Shown here one piece after another: positions 37,884-48,426 of a stretch of DNA of 64,000 nucleotides; position 1 is the first letter of the stretch, and every line of letters begins with the position of its first letter. The notes beneath the pieces were generated by a model that ran no database searches, was not told the DNA's origin, and saw nothing but the letters and a program-made list of their open reading frames with translations. A program made the translations under genes and the position numbers. Origin of the DNA: Proteromonas lacertae (Eukaryota > Sar > Bigyra > Opalinata > Proteromonadidae). Where the stretch lies: assembly GCA_002245135.1 (NCBI GenBank), contig NGBS01000019.1, forward strand, positions 49,964 to 113,963. Reading direction: 5' to 3'.

Positions 37884-38380
37884 CACCACCTCCACCTCCT
37901 TCAATAAATCCATCATCACCAGAATCAATACAACCTTCACCACCACCACCACTACCATCTTCAACATCTACTAATCAATCAGTACAACCACAATCATCAA
38001 CAACAACAACAAAACAACAACAACAATCCAAATCCAAACCTAAATCTAAACAACATATCAATAATAATAATAATAAAGATATAAATAAAGAAAAAGACAA
38101 TTCTAAAGCTAATTCCGTAGTAATTAAGAACTTAGCAGAATCTGTAAAAGAAGAAATGCTAAAAGATACTTTAAGTCAATTCGGTGAAGTTAAACATATC
38201 AAAATAATACCTTCAATAACCTCTTATATTGCTTTTGTAGATTTCAGTGATGAAAAAGGTAAAAATGCAGTTTTGGAGTTTATTAAATCTAATAAATTAA
38301 CAATAGAATCACGTGATATTACTGTTGAAGAACATAGGATTATAAATAATCATGGTTATTACCCAAAGAGAAGGTATTGA
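37090..38380 (+). CDS. G3BP-like stress-granule RNA-binding protein (NTF2-like + RRM)
   Basis: About 410 residues from three exons (two introns near 37240-37268 and 37387-37418). An N-terminal NTF2-like domain (ARLFVQSYYNTLIEERNKMY ... FSFSQGVQESIPVTGRENIQ ... VLILIHGVMYIDS) is followed by a long low-complexity linker and a C-terminal RRM (VVIKNLAESVKEEMLKDTL, then SYIAFVDFSDEKG). This is the G3BP/Bre5 layout: an mRNA-binding scaffold of stress granules and a deubiquitinase partner. The linker carries poly-Asn, a poly-Gln run of ~11 near 37860, poly-Pro and Ser/Thr runs, so length polymorphism is likely. Human G3BP has an acidic region and RGG tail; here the tail is short and basic (NNHGYYPKRRY). 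Confidence 0.88.
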
Positions 38381-38498
38381 TTCTGATTTTTTTAAATTAT
38401 TTTATTTTATTTCGCTCCTTTTGTCTATTATTAGGTATAATTAAAACAACAAAAATTCATAAATACGATAATAAATAGTTAATTTATAAATCAGAAAT

Positions 38499-39356
38499 CT
38501 AATCAGTATTAAGATTATTATTCAGAATATGAGGTGATAATGGAGAAGGAGATAATCTAGTTTTATGTAACAAATTCACACTTCTTGCATTTCTATGTAA
38601 CATTTTACCTGTAATTGTTGATCTAATTGCCCAAGATGTCTTTGGTCTTGATTTTATATTTGGCAAACTCTGTGTATTAGTATTTGTAAAACTCCTATTC
38701 ATTGTAGATATATCAGCAGTAATTGGTCTTTGCGATTCATTAGCATTGCCACTATTAAACAATTTGCCTGTTGAATTGGCAGATGACATTCCATTTCCAA
38801 CATATAAGTTAAAAGTAGCACTTGGTCTTGGAGATGGTATTGCTGGTGGAGGAACAGTTTGTGGAAATGTATTTTCTGTTCCACATGCATGATTCCAAGC
38901 TGATTGAAACATTGTGAGTGGTTGCCTTTTTACTGGAGATGCTCTAGTCTGTGGTCTCATATAATTAACAAACAATTCTCTTTGTTCATCTGTTTGAATT
39001 AAATCATCATTCACAGCTAGTCTATCTCTTCTTGATTTTGCAGCTTCTATTTCCATTTTCTTTAAAAACTCTTTATCTAATGAATCATCCACTTCTTCTG
39101 GTGGTGGTGGTACATTTAATAAACCTTCTTCTTCTTTTAAACCCAATGGTATTACATTCAATAAACCAAGTTTGGGGAATGATTTTCTAATACTTTCTTT
39201 TCTTGGCTGTTGATATTTTTGAGTATGAAATGCAAATGTTCTTGTATCAAAGAAGCTAGGATCAGTCATATCAAGATCACATGTTTGTCCAACATCTAAT
39301 TCCAATAATCTTGAGACTTGACTGAACTGTTAAAGCTGGATTTCTCTTTCCATTTC

Positions 39357-39392
<36 letters not shown>

Positions 39393-41184
39393 TATACGGG
39401 AAAACTCTTTTCAATATTCTCTTCTTATGTAAATATTCTTGTTTTCTTTTCTCTCTTTCTTTTTCTTGTGCTTCTTCTTTTTCTTGTCTTAATTCATCTT
39501 CTACTAGTTTAATCACTTCCACATCTTGAGTTTTCATCTTTCTTCTTAATTTATCTCTTCTAAATTTCTTCCATAATCTTTGCAATAGAATAATCTAAAA
39601 ATATTACAAAATACGAATATTTATATATTTTATACAGATGTCATAAGTGCTCTATTTTCTTCCAACTTTTGTTTATAAGCCTGTAAACTAATATCAGCCC
39701 AAACTTCAGTCTTAACTAATGCTTCATCAGCAGCACAATCATTCATAAATTGAGCCATATCTAACTCAGACATCGGAACATTTTCATTATCATCAGTTGT
39801 AGTTACTTTTGGTTTAACAGGAGTAGCTTTAAAATTCATTGATATATTATCAACAAATCTCTTTTGATCTGGTGAATATTTCTTTGTTATATTATCATAA
39901 TGTGACCTTAAATGTGAGGTAAAATCTTTCTCTCTTTCTGCTATTGTCATCATTGTCAAATCAGTTGTTTTCTTCAAAAATGCATGTTGTTCATCTATTA
40001 TTTTTTTACCTATTCGTGGATTCTTCACTCTTCTTAACATTGATTTCTTTATTTGACCTTTGGCATATCTTATTCTCTATATAAATAAATAATAATAATA
40101 ATATATACTCTTTCAAACTTATTTTTCCCACGACTTGTTTCTTTTGTACAGGAGTGTATAATTAATACACCTAAAGGATCTTGTACAAAATGTGCATCCA
40201 AATCAGGACCACTATTCTCTCTATAAACTGCATCACCATCATCACATGCTAAATAAAACCAATCTTGCTCAATTGTTACTTCGTCTAAATGCTTAACAAA
40301 TTCATCTGGTTCAGTTCCGATTGGTCTTTTTATTGTGAATTTAGCAGCAGATTTTGCATCCATTTTAAATGGATATAAAGTCGGTTTTCCTACTGTTGTT
40401 GGTATTTGGTTTCTTTTACATTGGTGAACTACGTGTTTAGTTAGTTTTACTCCCATAATATAAGCAGGATATATTTGTAACCAAATACTATCGCCATAAC
40501 ATACTGGTTTTATAGATTCATTGTCTTGTACATTTAATATTGTAAAGGTTGTTCCTTCATCGTAATAATTATCAGCATCAAATGAATACACACCACTCTT
40601 TATTCTTTGTCCAGAAGCTAAATATCGATCTTGTCTTTTGAATTGTAGGAATTTCCCTCGTTCTGCGTTTACTGGTCTATATTCTAATGCTATTAATGAT
40701 CCATATGCTATTTTTGAACCCTTTACTAAAGGAGAATGTAATGGTTGAAAATGTCGACTATGGTAAGGTGACATTGGTCCATCTATTATTTTAAATTATA
40801 TATTGTAAATTAATAATACCGCTATCTGAGTCAGATTCTGAGGAAGGAGTAGCTGGCCTAAATTCTGTGTCAATCTCTAATAATCTGTTTTCTATGTTTG
40901 TAGCTTTACTCTAACATAATAATAAATACTATTAAATACAACAATCTTTTCTTGCTTTTGTTTTTCTTCAAATTCTTTTTTCAGTTGTGATAATGTCTTT
41001 TTCTGTTTTCTAGCTGTTTGTAATTTCAATTCATCATTATCAACATGCTAAAATAAATCAAATAGAGGTTAAAATACAAGAACTGTCGTAAGATCAATAC
41101 CTCGTGCTAACCTAGTCTTTTTATATGAAGACTCCTTCCTATTTAAGATTATATACTATAAAAATACAGTGACTTCTTCAACAT
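38499..41184 (-). CDS. Coiled-coil protein with beta-trefoil (MIR-like) region
   Basis: A predicted protein of ~800 residues in eight or so exons. The N terminus is a Lys/Gln-rich coiled coil (QKKTLSQLKKEFEEKQKQ). A beta-rich segment follows (GKFLQFKRQDRYLASGQ, then VCYGDSIWLQIYP, FYLACDDGDAVY), looking like a MIR or beta-trefoil fold. Next are more coiled coils (EDELRQEKEEAQEKEREKRK) and a Pro/Ser/Asn-rich C terminus. I do not recognise the family; a cytoskeletal or axonemal role is a guess from composition. The junction around 39318-39410, next to a (TAA)n run, is uncertain: either an ~80-nt intron starting GTTTTC or an indel. The start ATG at 41184 is 68 bp from the divergent RPB5 start. 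Confidence 0.6.
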
Positions 41185-41252
41185 ATTGAAAAAACTTTCA
41201 AAAAAAAAAACGAAAATTGTAACACCTATATTTTTAGTAATTGGATTTTTAA
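41185..41252. promoter_or_regulatory. Bidirectional promoter, 68 bp
   Basis: Only 68 bp separate the divergent start codons of the coiled-coil gene and RPB5. It contains an A-rich run (ten A's near 41201-41210) and a T-rich tract, and no TATA claim is made. Confidence 0.5.
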
Positions 41253-42027
41253 ATGTCTGATTATCGTATACATCCTGATGACAGAAACTTGTACAGATGT
41301 GTTAAAACTATTTTTAAAATATTAAGAAATAGGTATATCGTTTTTTAATATTGTTTTAGAGGATATGTAGTTCCAGAAACTTATATAGATATACAAGAAG
41401 ATAAATTTCTTCAAGAAGTATTTTTTAAATTTCATATAATGCAATAGTTTGGTAGAGATGGTAGAATTAGCAGAGATTTACTAGCACACACAGTATATAA
41501 TGAATATTATACTCTAGTATCGTCATCAACAATTAGATGAACGTATTTTTGTTAATTTTTTGGAACAAGTATGGTTTAGTACATTATTATATTAGGTTAA
41601 TGCAAAAATAATCACACAACAAATGGAAAAACAAATAAAAGTACAAAATTGTGAAAGAGCTATTCTAGTATCAAAAGCATCAATGGTAGCTGGTCCAGTT
41701 AGAAATGCTATAACTTTAATTGAAGAACATGGAACAAAAATAGATGTATTCCTTGAGGAAGAACTTCTTATAAATATTGCAGAACACAATTTAGTACCGA
41801 AACATGAAATATTATCAAAAGAAGAAACAGAACAATTATTAAATAGGTATAAAGTCACAAAAGATAAAGTATATTATATATATATATCTATATCTATATA
41901 GTTACCAAGAATATTAAAGAATGATCCAATGGCTAAATACTTGGGATTACGTAAAGGAGATGTAGTTAGAATTATCAGAAATTCAGAAACAGCAGGAAAG
42001 TATGTTACATATAGAGTTTGTGATTAG
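41253..42027 (+). CDS. RPB5: RNA polymerase subunit RPB5 (shared by Pol I, II, III)
   Basis: About 205 residues from six exons. The N-terminal jaw domain begins [20 protein letters not shown] and [12 protein letters not shown]. The C-terminal assembly domain is highly conserved: [51 protein letters not shown] and [20 protein letters not shown]5 grips downstream DNA in all three nuclear polymerases. Introns of 27-30 nt interrupt the jaw domain (for example 41331-41357) and one of about 35 nt lies near 41867-41901, giving DKLPRIL across the junction. The stop is TAG at 42025-42027. Confidence 0.93.
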
Positions 42028-42168
42028 TGATAATAAATTCCATACAACTGTTTTTTTAAGAATATAATCAATTTTTTCTATTTTGTACAAATCATTTTGT
42101 TATTTTCACTTTTTACGAATCAAAAACATAAAAAAATGATATAAAAATATATTATAATATATATCTAT

Positions 42169-43891
42169 TTATCTTCTAGGATAAGGTACATATTGTGGTC
42201 CAGTTGACATAAATGGATTAGGAGGTGGAACAGGAGGTGCTCTTCCCGTTTGTGCTCTAGGTGATGGTGGAACTGGTGGACCTCTTGTCTGTCCAAATGG
42301 ATTAGCAGGTAAAGGAGGTGGAGGAGGTGGTATTCCAGGTCCAATTGTATTTCTTCCCAATGTTGATCCCATTGATGGTAATGGTGGTGGTGGAGGAGGT
42401 GCAAAACCTGTAGCACTACTAGGTGGTGTTTGCGGTACTGGAGGTGGTTGTGGTATTCTGGGTTTATCTGTATGTGACATTCCTGGTCTTGGAGGTTGAG
42501 GTCTTGCTTGTTGTTGATAATTTGGACCAGTTGACATGAAGGGATTAGCTGGGAGAGGTGGTGGTGGAGGTGGTGCAGGTGGAGCTGTGCTATTACTATT
42601 ATTAGCAAATGGATTAATTTTAGGAGATGGAGGTGGTGGAGGAGCTGGACCTGGAGCTGGTGCTGGTTTAAGTTTTGGTGATTCTGAAGATAAGAAAGGA
42701 TTATCATTAACATCACCTGCTGGTGGTGTAGGAGGAACTTTATTAGGAGGTGCAGCTCTAGTGTTTTGAGTTGGTTTAGGCATTTCATTCGTTGAAGGAG
42801 TTTTCTTTCTTTTATCTGTAAGATTTGAGGTAGATGCAAATGGATTATCATTTGGTGGTGGTGGAGGAGGAGGTGGAGGTGGTGCTGATGATGGTGGTGG
42901 AAGTGTTTCTGATAGTGGTTTCTTAGGTCCCATTCCTGGTGGAGGTGGTACATTCCTCTTTGGTCCTATTGTCTTGGTTGGGACTGGTATTGGAGCTATA
43001 CCTGGTGGTAGATCATCTGCTGCTGTTGGTGGTGGTACTGGTGGAGGAACAGCTGGTGGTGTTTCATTATTATTATTATCTGAAGGTCGACTTGGTGTAG
43101 GAGCTGATGTTTTAGCAGAAGATGGAGGTGGTGGAGGTGCTGATTTTTTGACTGGTTTTTGTGTTGCTGATATTGATTTAGGTTTAGGTTTTGCTGTAGG
43201 AGGTGGAGCTGATGGTGGTGGTCCTTTACTAATTGGTTTTTTACCTGATACTGGTTTGGGTGGAGCTTTACTCTTTGATGTTAATAATCCTGTTTTTGAA
43301 GCAGTTGGTTTTGGTGGTGGGAATTTTGTATTGACTCTATCAACAAATTGTAATGGAGGCCAGGAATTATCATCACGATTAAGTCCTGGATATGGATCCA
43401 TTGAATTACAGTATTTTGGGCAGTTTTTACCTGTTAATGTTTCATCCCAACTAAGTCTTGAGTCAAATCTTTCTACTCTGCAAATACATTCACTATATCG
43501 AGGTAATGTATCTGCATAGGAAGATAATCTCTAAATATGAAATAGTAATTTGAAATATACTTGTGAAAGAGAACTTGTTACTATTTTTAACCTATCAATA
43601 TCTGTTATTTGAAAAGTAACATATTGAGTAAATTGTCCTGCACTATCAAGAATATCTTGTGAAATTAGTTTTAAATGTCCTAAACGATTAAAAGTATTTT
43701 CATACTAACAATTTCAGATCTTGCTAATGCATAAGCCTCATCTTTTCTAGACGGATCACAGTACATTTGCATAATTTGCTTTTTTGATTTCTCTAGGTCA
43801 TCCTAATCGTTATAACGATAGAAAATACTTCATATTGACCAAAAGATTTTAAAGATTTCGATAAAGTATCTTGTAGCTGCTGTAAAGCCAT
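42169..43891 (-). CDS. ABI-like proline-rich protein with NPF motifs (putative)
   Basis: Predicted 546 residues; three introns (26, 26 and 30 nt) in the N-terminal 120 codons, none afterwards. The helical N terminus (ALQQLQDTLSKSLKSFGQYE, ALARSEIVRHLKLISQDIL, VTFQITDIDRLKIVTSSLSQ) is laid out like the N-terminal helices of Abl-interactor/ABIL proteins, a subunit of the SCAR/WAVE complex that drives Arp2/3 actin branching. The remaining ~400 residues are Pro-rich with many PPPPP runs (profilin or SH3 sites) and at least six NPF motifs in the NPFxS/NPFA wording, which bind EH domains of endocytic adaptors. No WH2 motif is visible. Family call is tentative; a verprolin- or WIP-like protein is the main alternative. 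Confidence 0.5.
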
Positions 43892-44014
43892 TTTTAAAAC
43901 AAAACTAGCATATCAATTTATATCTTGACTTTTGAATGAAAAATAAATGGAGTGTAATTTAGGTAAATTGCTATGCTGTAATTGTAATTATTACTTCGTT
44001 TTTGACATTTTGAA

Positions 44015-45466
44015 ATGAATCGATCTTTATTCACAACCCAGAAGTTTTCATCATTTTTAACTTCGCTACCAGCTTTATCAAGATCATTCTCATTTGGATT
44101 TATTATCGGTTATGTATTTTAGACTAATTTTATCTAAATAGAGAGAAGAAAATAAATATTATCAATTAGAATATTCAGAATTGCCAATTTGTTTCGACTT
44201 TAATTCAGATAAATATCAACCTTGCAATAGTTGGAATGAAATAAACAAAGATGTGTTGAACAGACATGCACAATACGTATAAATATATCTGTATATAGTT
44301 ATTGAAAATAGATAACACATCATATATCATCAAATCAACAAATAATAGGTATTTATGTAATTACTCAAGATTCAGTCAATGTATCACTTGATTCACTAAA
44401 GCAATATGCAAATATATTGTTTACATTATTTGAAGATGATTTTATTTACATCAATTCACCATCCAAGTTGATACTATTTTATTCAAACATCAAAACAAAA
44501 TCAAATACAGTTAAAGAGATAATAAATGAAGATGATAATTCCACTTTAACAAATGTAAATGTGAAACCACTTAAAGTTATTCTAAATCTAGCAAAAGATA
44601 TAGTTATTACTCATCATATATCAATAGATTGTGTCTTTGATAATAAACTGAATAAAGAAGAAAGATTTAATGAATTAATGAAATTAATAAAACAATATTG
44701 TGTAAATATAAATAATAATTCACTTATAATAATGAACAATAATAATAATAATAAAGAAAAAGAAAAAGAAAGTAATAAATTATTAATCAATTATCCTCCA
44801 TTTATACCAGATAATGAAAAATCTGATTTAATTCAAAATGGAATGTTATTAAGTTTAACTGGTGATATTATTATTCCATTGTTAATCAGTAAATCGAATA
44901 ATAAAACTGCTAGTAATATAAGAGAGATAATATCTGATGGAGTATATAGGAGTATGTTAGGAAAGTTTTTTTCTAATAAGTATAATGAGAATAAAGAGTT
45001 TTATGAATTTTTAATGAATGGTGGCTGTTATTCTATTCCATTATCTTACATTTATAAATGGAATGAGAATGGTTCTTTCAAATGTATATCTTATACTTCA
45101 AATGGTGAAGATAAGAATAAAGAGAATAATCTATTGAAATTGATGTATAATGAAGATTTAGAAGATGATGTTCGTAGTAATGAAATTAAAGAAGTAAATA
45201 AAAATGAACATACAATTATAAATCAACCAAAACAATCTCAACCATTACCACCAACAGCAAAACCAAAAGCTGAAGAGATAAAAGTAGAGAGTAAATTCGA
45301 AAAGAAGAATGAAGAAATAAACACAGAAAGTATTGATAATGTTCTTAATTCTACTCCTAGTGGGAATAATGGAGCAAATATACAATTGTATATCCTTCTA
45401 GCCATTGTTACTGCAATTATGTCATTAATCTTGTTTTTCTTCACTAAACCAAAACAAATAAAGTAA
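44015..45466 (+). CDS. Membrane protein with C-terminal anchor, unknown family
   Basis: About 450 residues. The N terminus has a Ser/Phe-rich segment and a hydrophobic stretch (SRSFSFGFIIGY). Introns are inferred near 44113-44140 and 44280-44314, and both close in phase. The middle is an alpha/beta domain without recognisable motifs, with an Asn-rich insertion (44738-44758). A Pro/Lys/Glu-rich linker leads to one strong C-terminal helix (IQLYILLAIVTAIMSLILFF) followed by KPKQIK, the layout of a tail-anchored protein of ER, mitochondria or peroxisomes. The N-terminal Ser/Arg/Phe content could also be a mitochondrial signal. Function unknown. Confidence 0.55.
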
Positions 45467-45519
45467 TTATTATAGATATATTATAAACTATCTATGTTTT
45501 ATAAATGTTAATTCAAAAA

Positions 45520-46488
45520 TTAAGGAGGTATTAACTCAAACAGATTATTAAACAACAAGAGTTGTAAATCACTGCTAAATATCACTAAATATGTCTCATT
45601 CTCCTTATATCTAATTATCTGAACATCTTGAATGATCAAATGAGTCTTAATTTGATAGAAGTGTTTTTCACTCAAAAACACAATATCACCTGACCAGCCT
45701 ACTATTACATAATAGTAATCGTTTAATTCAACATAATCAATCTGCTTTACAGAGAAAGGTATATCATATTTCTTATAATTATCTCTATTACTCTTAGAAA
45801 TAAGAAAAACATTGGAACTATTTATCAGTAGGTAGTGAGTAGGTGAAGCAGCAGAAAATTTACAGTTAAAACAACCACTGTCAGTAACAAACTTGCTTAA
45901 ATCTACAAAATTAGTTGAATTATTCTTCAAATCATATGAATATATGTATTTATCATTATTTACAGAATAATATAAACTGTCATATGATAGTGATATGGAA
46001 GTAATAATATCACTAGCATTTTCCTTCAATAATTCGTTTATATCTTTGTTTTGGAACTTATAACAACAAACAGTATTATACACTGTAGCTAATGCAAAAT
46101 AAGGTGGATTTAGTAATGTCATATGTGTGTTACTTGGGAATTTTATTTCTCTTATATGTGTTACTGTTGGTGAAGGATTTAATAATAATTGAAAAATTAG
46201 TAGTAATCCATCTATTGTTAAAAAATATAAAAATTCTTTGTTATAAGCTATATGTGAAACATCGCAATTAGTCTCCAAAGTGAGATAAGGAATAGTATCT
46301 GTTAAATTCTATATGACAGCTAAATACTTTATAATACATGGTAGAAGCTTATTGATCCTAAATTATTAATTATCATTATTTCATTAGTATTTTCTAAAAC
46401 AAATATAAAATTGGAGGGCTAGTCTAACTTTAAATTCTTTTCTAGCTGTAATAGTACACGGTAAAAACTCAATTTTTTGATTCATCAT
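45520..46488 (-). CDS. Beta-propeller-like protein with a possible one-base frameshift
   Basis: About 310 residues of beta-rich repeats with aromatic strand ends (EFLYFLTIDGLLLIFQLLL, PYFALATVYNTVCCYKF, YYYVIVGWSGDIVFLSEKHF, LVIFSSDLQLLLFNNLFELI), typical of a beta-propeller but without WD dipeptides. An intron near 46308-46280 joins ISFYH to NLTDTIPY. Upstream, the frame RKEFKVRLALQF continues naturally into IFVLENTNEIMIINN only if one base of the four-base A run at 46407-46410 is removed; no splice site fits. This repeats the pattern seen at 1820 and 32551. The N-terminal start at 46488 is provisional. Family unknown. Confidence 0.5.
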
Positions 46489-46597
46489 TCGAGCCAAGCT
46501 TTTAACTGTTCTGTAACGATAAAAGTAGTTTTTATTTTTTTATTAGCAATATCTATTTAAATATATATAATTTTGATATAAGTCCTTTTTAAATACA

Positions 46598-48292
46598 ATG
46601 AGTGATAAGAATGAAGTAACTTTAGATAATTTTTTATCTACTCAAGAACCAATCAACAGTCCTAGATCCTTAGATGCATTGGAACAACTAGTAATCGATC
46701 CACAAGAGTTATATCCTGTGTATATTTACAATAATTACTATATATTTAGAGAAATGGAGGATATCACTGCAATGGAACCAGATCAAGATATAGCCAAAGA
46801 AATGTATGATCATTTTGAAAAAGTGAGAAAGAGTATAGCATTATTATAATCATAAACTTATTAATTTAATAATATAGAGAAGTTACGAGCAGCACAAATC
46901 GAAAGAGAAGATTCAATAAGGTTAATGAGAATGATTCAAGAACCAGGAATGACAATTGATAAAATCATAAAAAACTATAGAACACATGATGGATCTTTTT
47001 TAGCGCCATCATTAGTGAGAGAAAAAGTGAAGAGATTAGAAGCAATGATATATCCAGCAGACAGAAACGGTCACAGATTTTCCATAATTGATGAACAAGG
47101 TACAAATCTATTGAAAGAAGAACAACATCGATTAGAATTGATGAGAAGAAGGCAAGAAAGAGAAATCAATCAATTAATTACATATGAAACACAAATGGCT
47201 GAGATAACGAAGCAGAATGAAGAAAGATTAAAAGCTGAAGAAAAGAGACGACAGGAATTTGAAAAGATGAAAGACTTAAAGAGAAAACAAGCAATGGAAA
47301 AGAAAAGACAAGAAGAAATAAAAAAGAAAGAGAAATTAGATGAAGAAGTAAGACAAATAAGAGAAAAAGCAAAAATAGAACATCAGAAACACTTGGAAGA
47401 AATTCAAAAGAAACAAATTGAAGAAAAGAAAAGATTAAAAGAAAGAAGAAAACAAGAGGAAGAAGAAGCTAAAAGAAAAGAGGAATTTGAACGTCAAACT
47501 TTAGCTCGAATGAAAGCAATAGATGATGAAATACAAAGAAAGAAAGAAGCTATGGAACAGCGTGAAAAGGAAAGATTAGCTCGACAAGAAGAAGAAAGAA
47601 GAGCATATAGAGAAATGTTAAAACAACAACGAGAAGCAGCCAAACAAAAGATCAAAGAAGCACAAGCCAGAAGTGAGAAATTACTAGCTGATAAGAAGAT
47701 GGCCTATGAAGAAAAACAACGAAGAATTGCAGAGAAGAAAGCTGAACAAGCTGAGGAAGAAAGAGATATGATAAAGAGGCACAAAGCTGAAATGAAAGCG
47801 AGAGAAGATAAACAAAGAAAAGCTTATGAAGATGCTCGACTGATTGAGAAAGATAGAATTGAAAGCTTTATAGAGGAAGATGAAAGAAGAGCAAAGTATA
47901 TAGAAACAATAAAGAGAGAAGAGGAGAGAAAAAATAATATAAAACGAACTAGAAATATGTTAATACTACAGGAGAGATGGGAAAATGTAGATAAAGTTCA
48001 GAAGAGAAAAGAAAATCAAAGATTAGCTACTTTAGCAAAAATACAGAAAGATGATGAAAGAACTAGAGAAATTATGGATGCTAAAGCTGATTTAATTAGA
48101 CAGAGAAAACTAAATCAAATGAATACTATGAAACAGAAACATGAAATACATGAAGCTATGGAAAAATTGCGTGTAACTAATTCATTTGGCAATTTCCAGA
48201 GAACTATGAAGGATATGGGTTTATCTAAGCGTAATAGTAGTAGTAGTAATGGTTCATCTTCCTCCCTTCCTAACCTTCGTGCAACTGCTTAA
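46598..48292 (+). CDS. Trichohyalin/plectin-homology-like coiled-coil protein, possible flagellar filament protein
   Basis: About 540 residues. The N-terminal 80 residues are acidic. From about 46930 to 48200 the protein is one continuous, highly charged coiled coil (Glu/Lys/Arg/Gln over half the residues, for example EEERRAYREMLKQQREAAKQ), like TPH-domain proteins such as CFAP45, CFAP53 and MNS1 that lie inside axonemal microtubules. The C terminus ends in a Ser-rich tail. Introns are inferred at 46720-46749 (30 nt, stop-free) and about 46833-46878. Composition makes exact family assignment unreliable. It shares a 109-bp upstream region with the divergent beta-propeller gene. Confidence 0.6.
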
Positions 48293-48426
48293 TTTATATA
48301 TATATTATAGAATATTTTTTGTTTTTTTTTGATGTTATTCTCTTTTGGAAAACAGAAATACATACTCTTGACTGTAATACAGTGTATTTTATTTTATAAA
48401 TTCATTTTAGCAATATAAAACCAAAT

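Noticed and set aside
37615-37967. Val/Leu/Cys-repeat frames on the minus strand
   Set aside because: Antisense shadow of the CAA/AAC repeats in the G3BP linker.
42536-43519. Long Gly-rich open frames on the plus strand
   Set aside because: They are the reverse complement of the proline-rich coding exon on the minus strand (CCA/CCT codons read as GG-rich); no intron or start context supports them.
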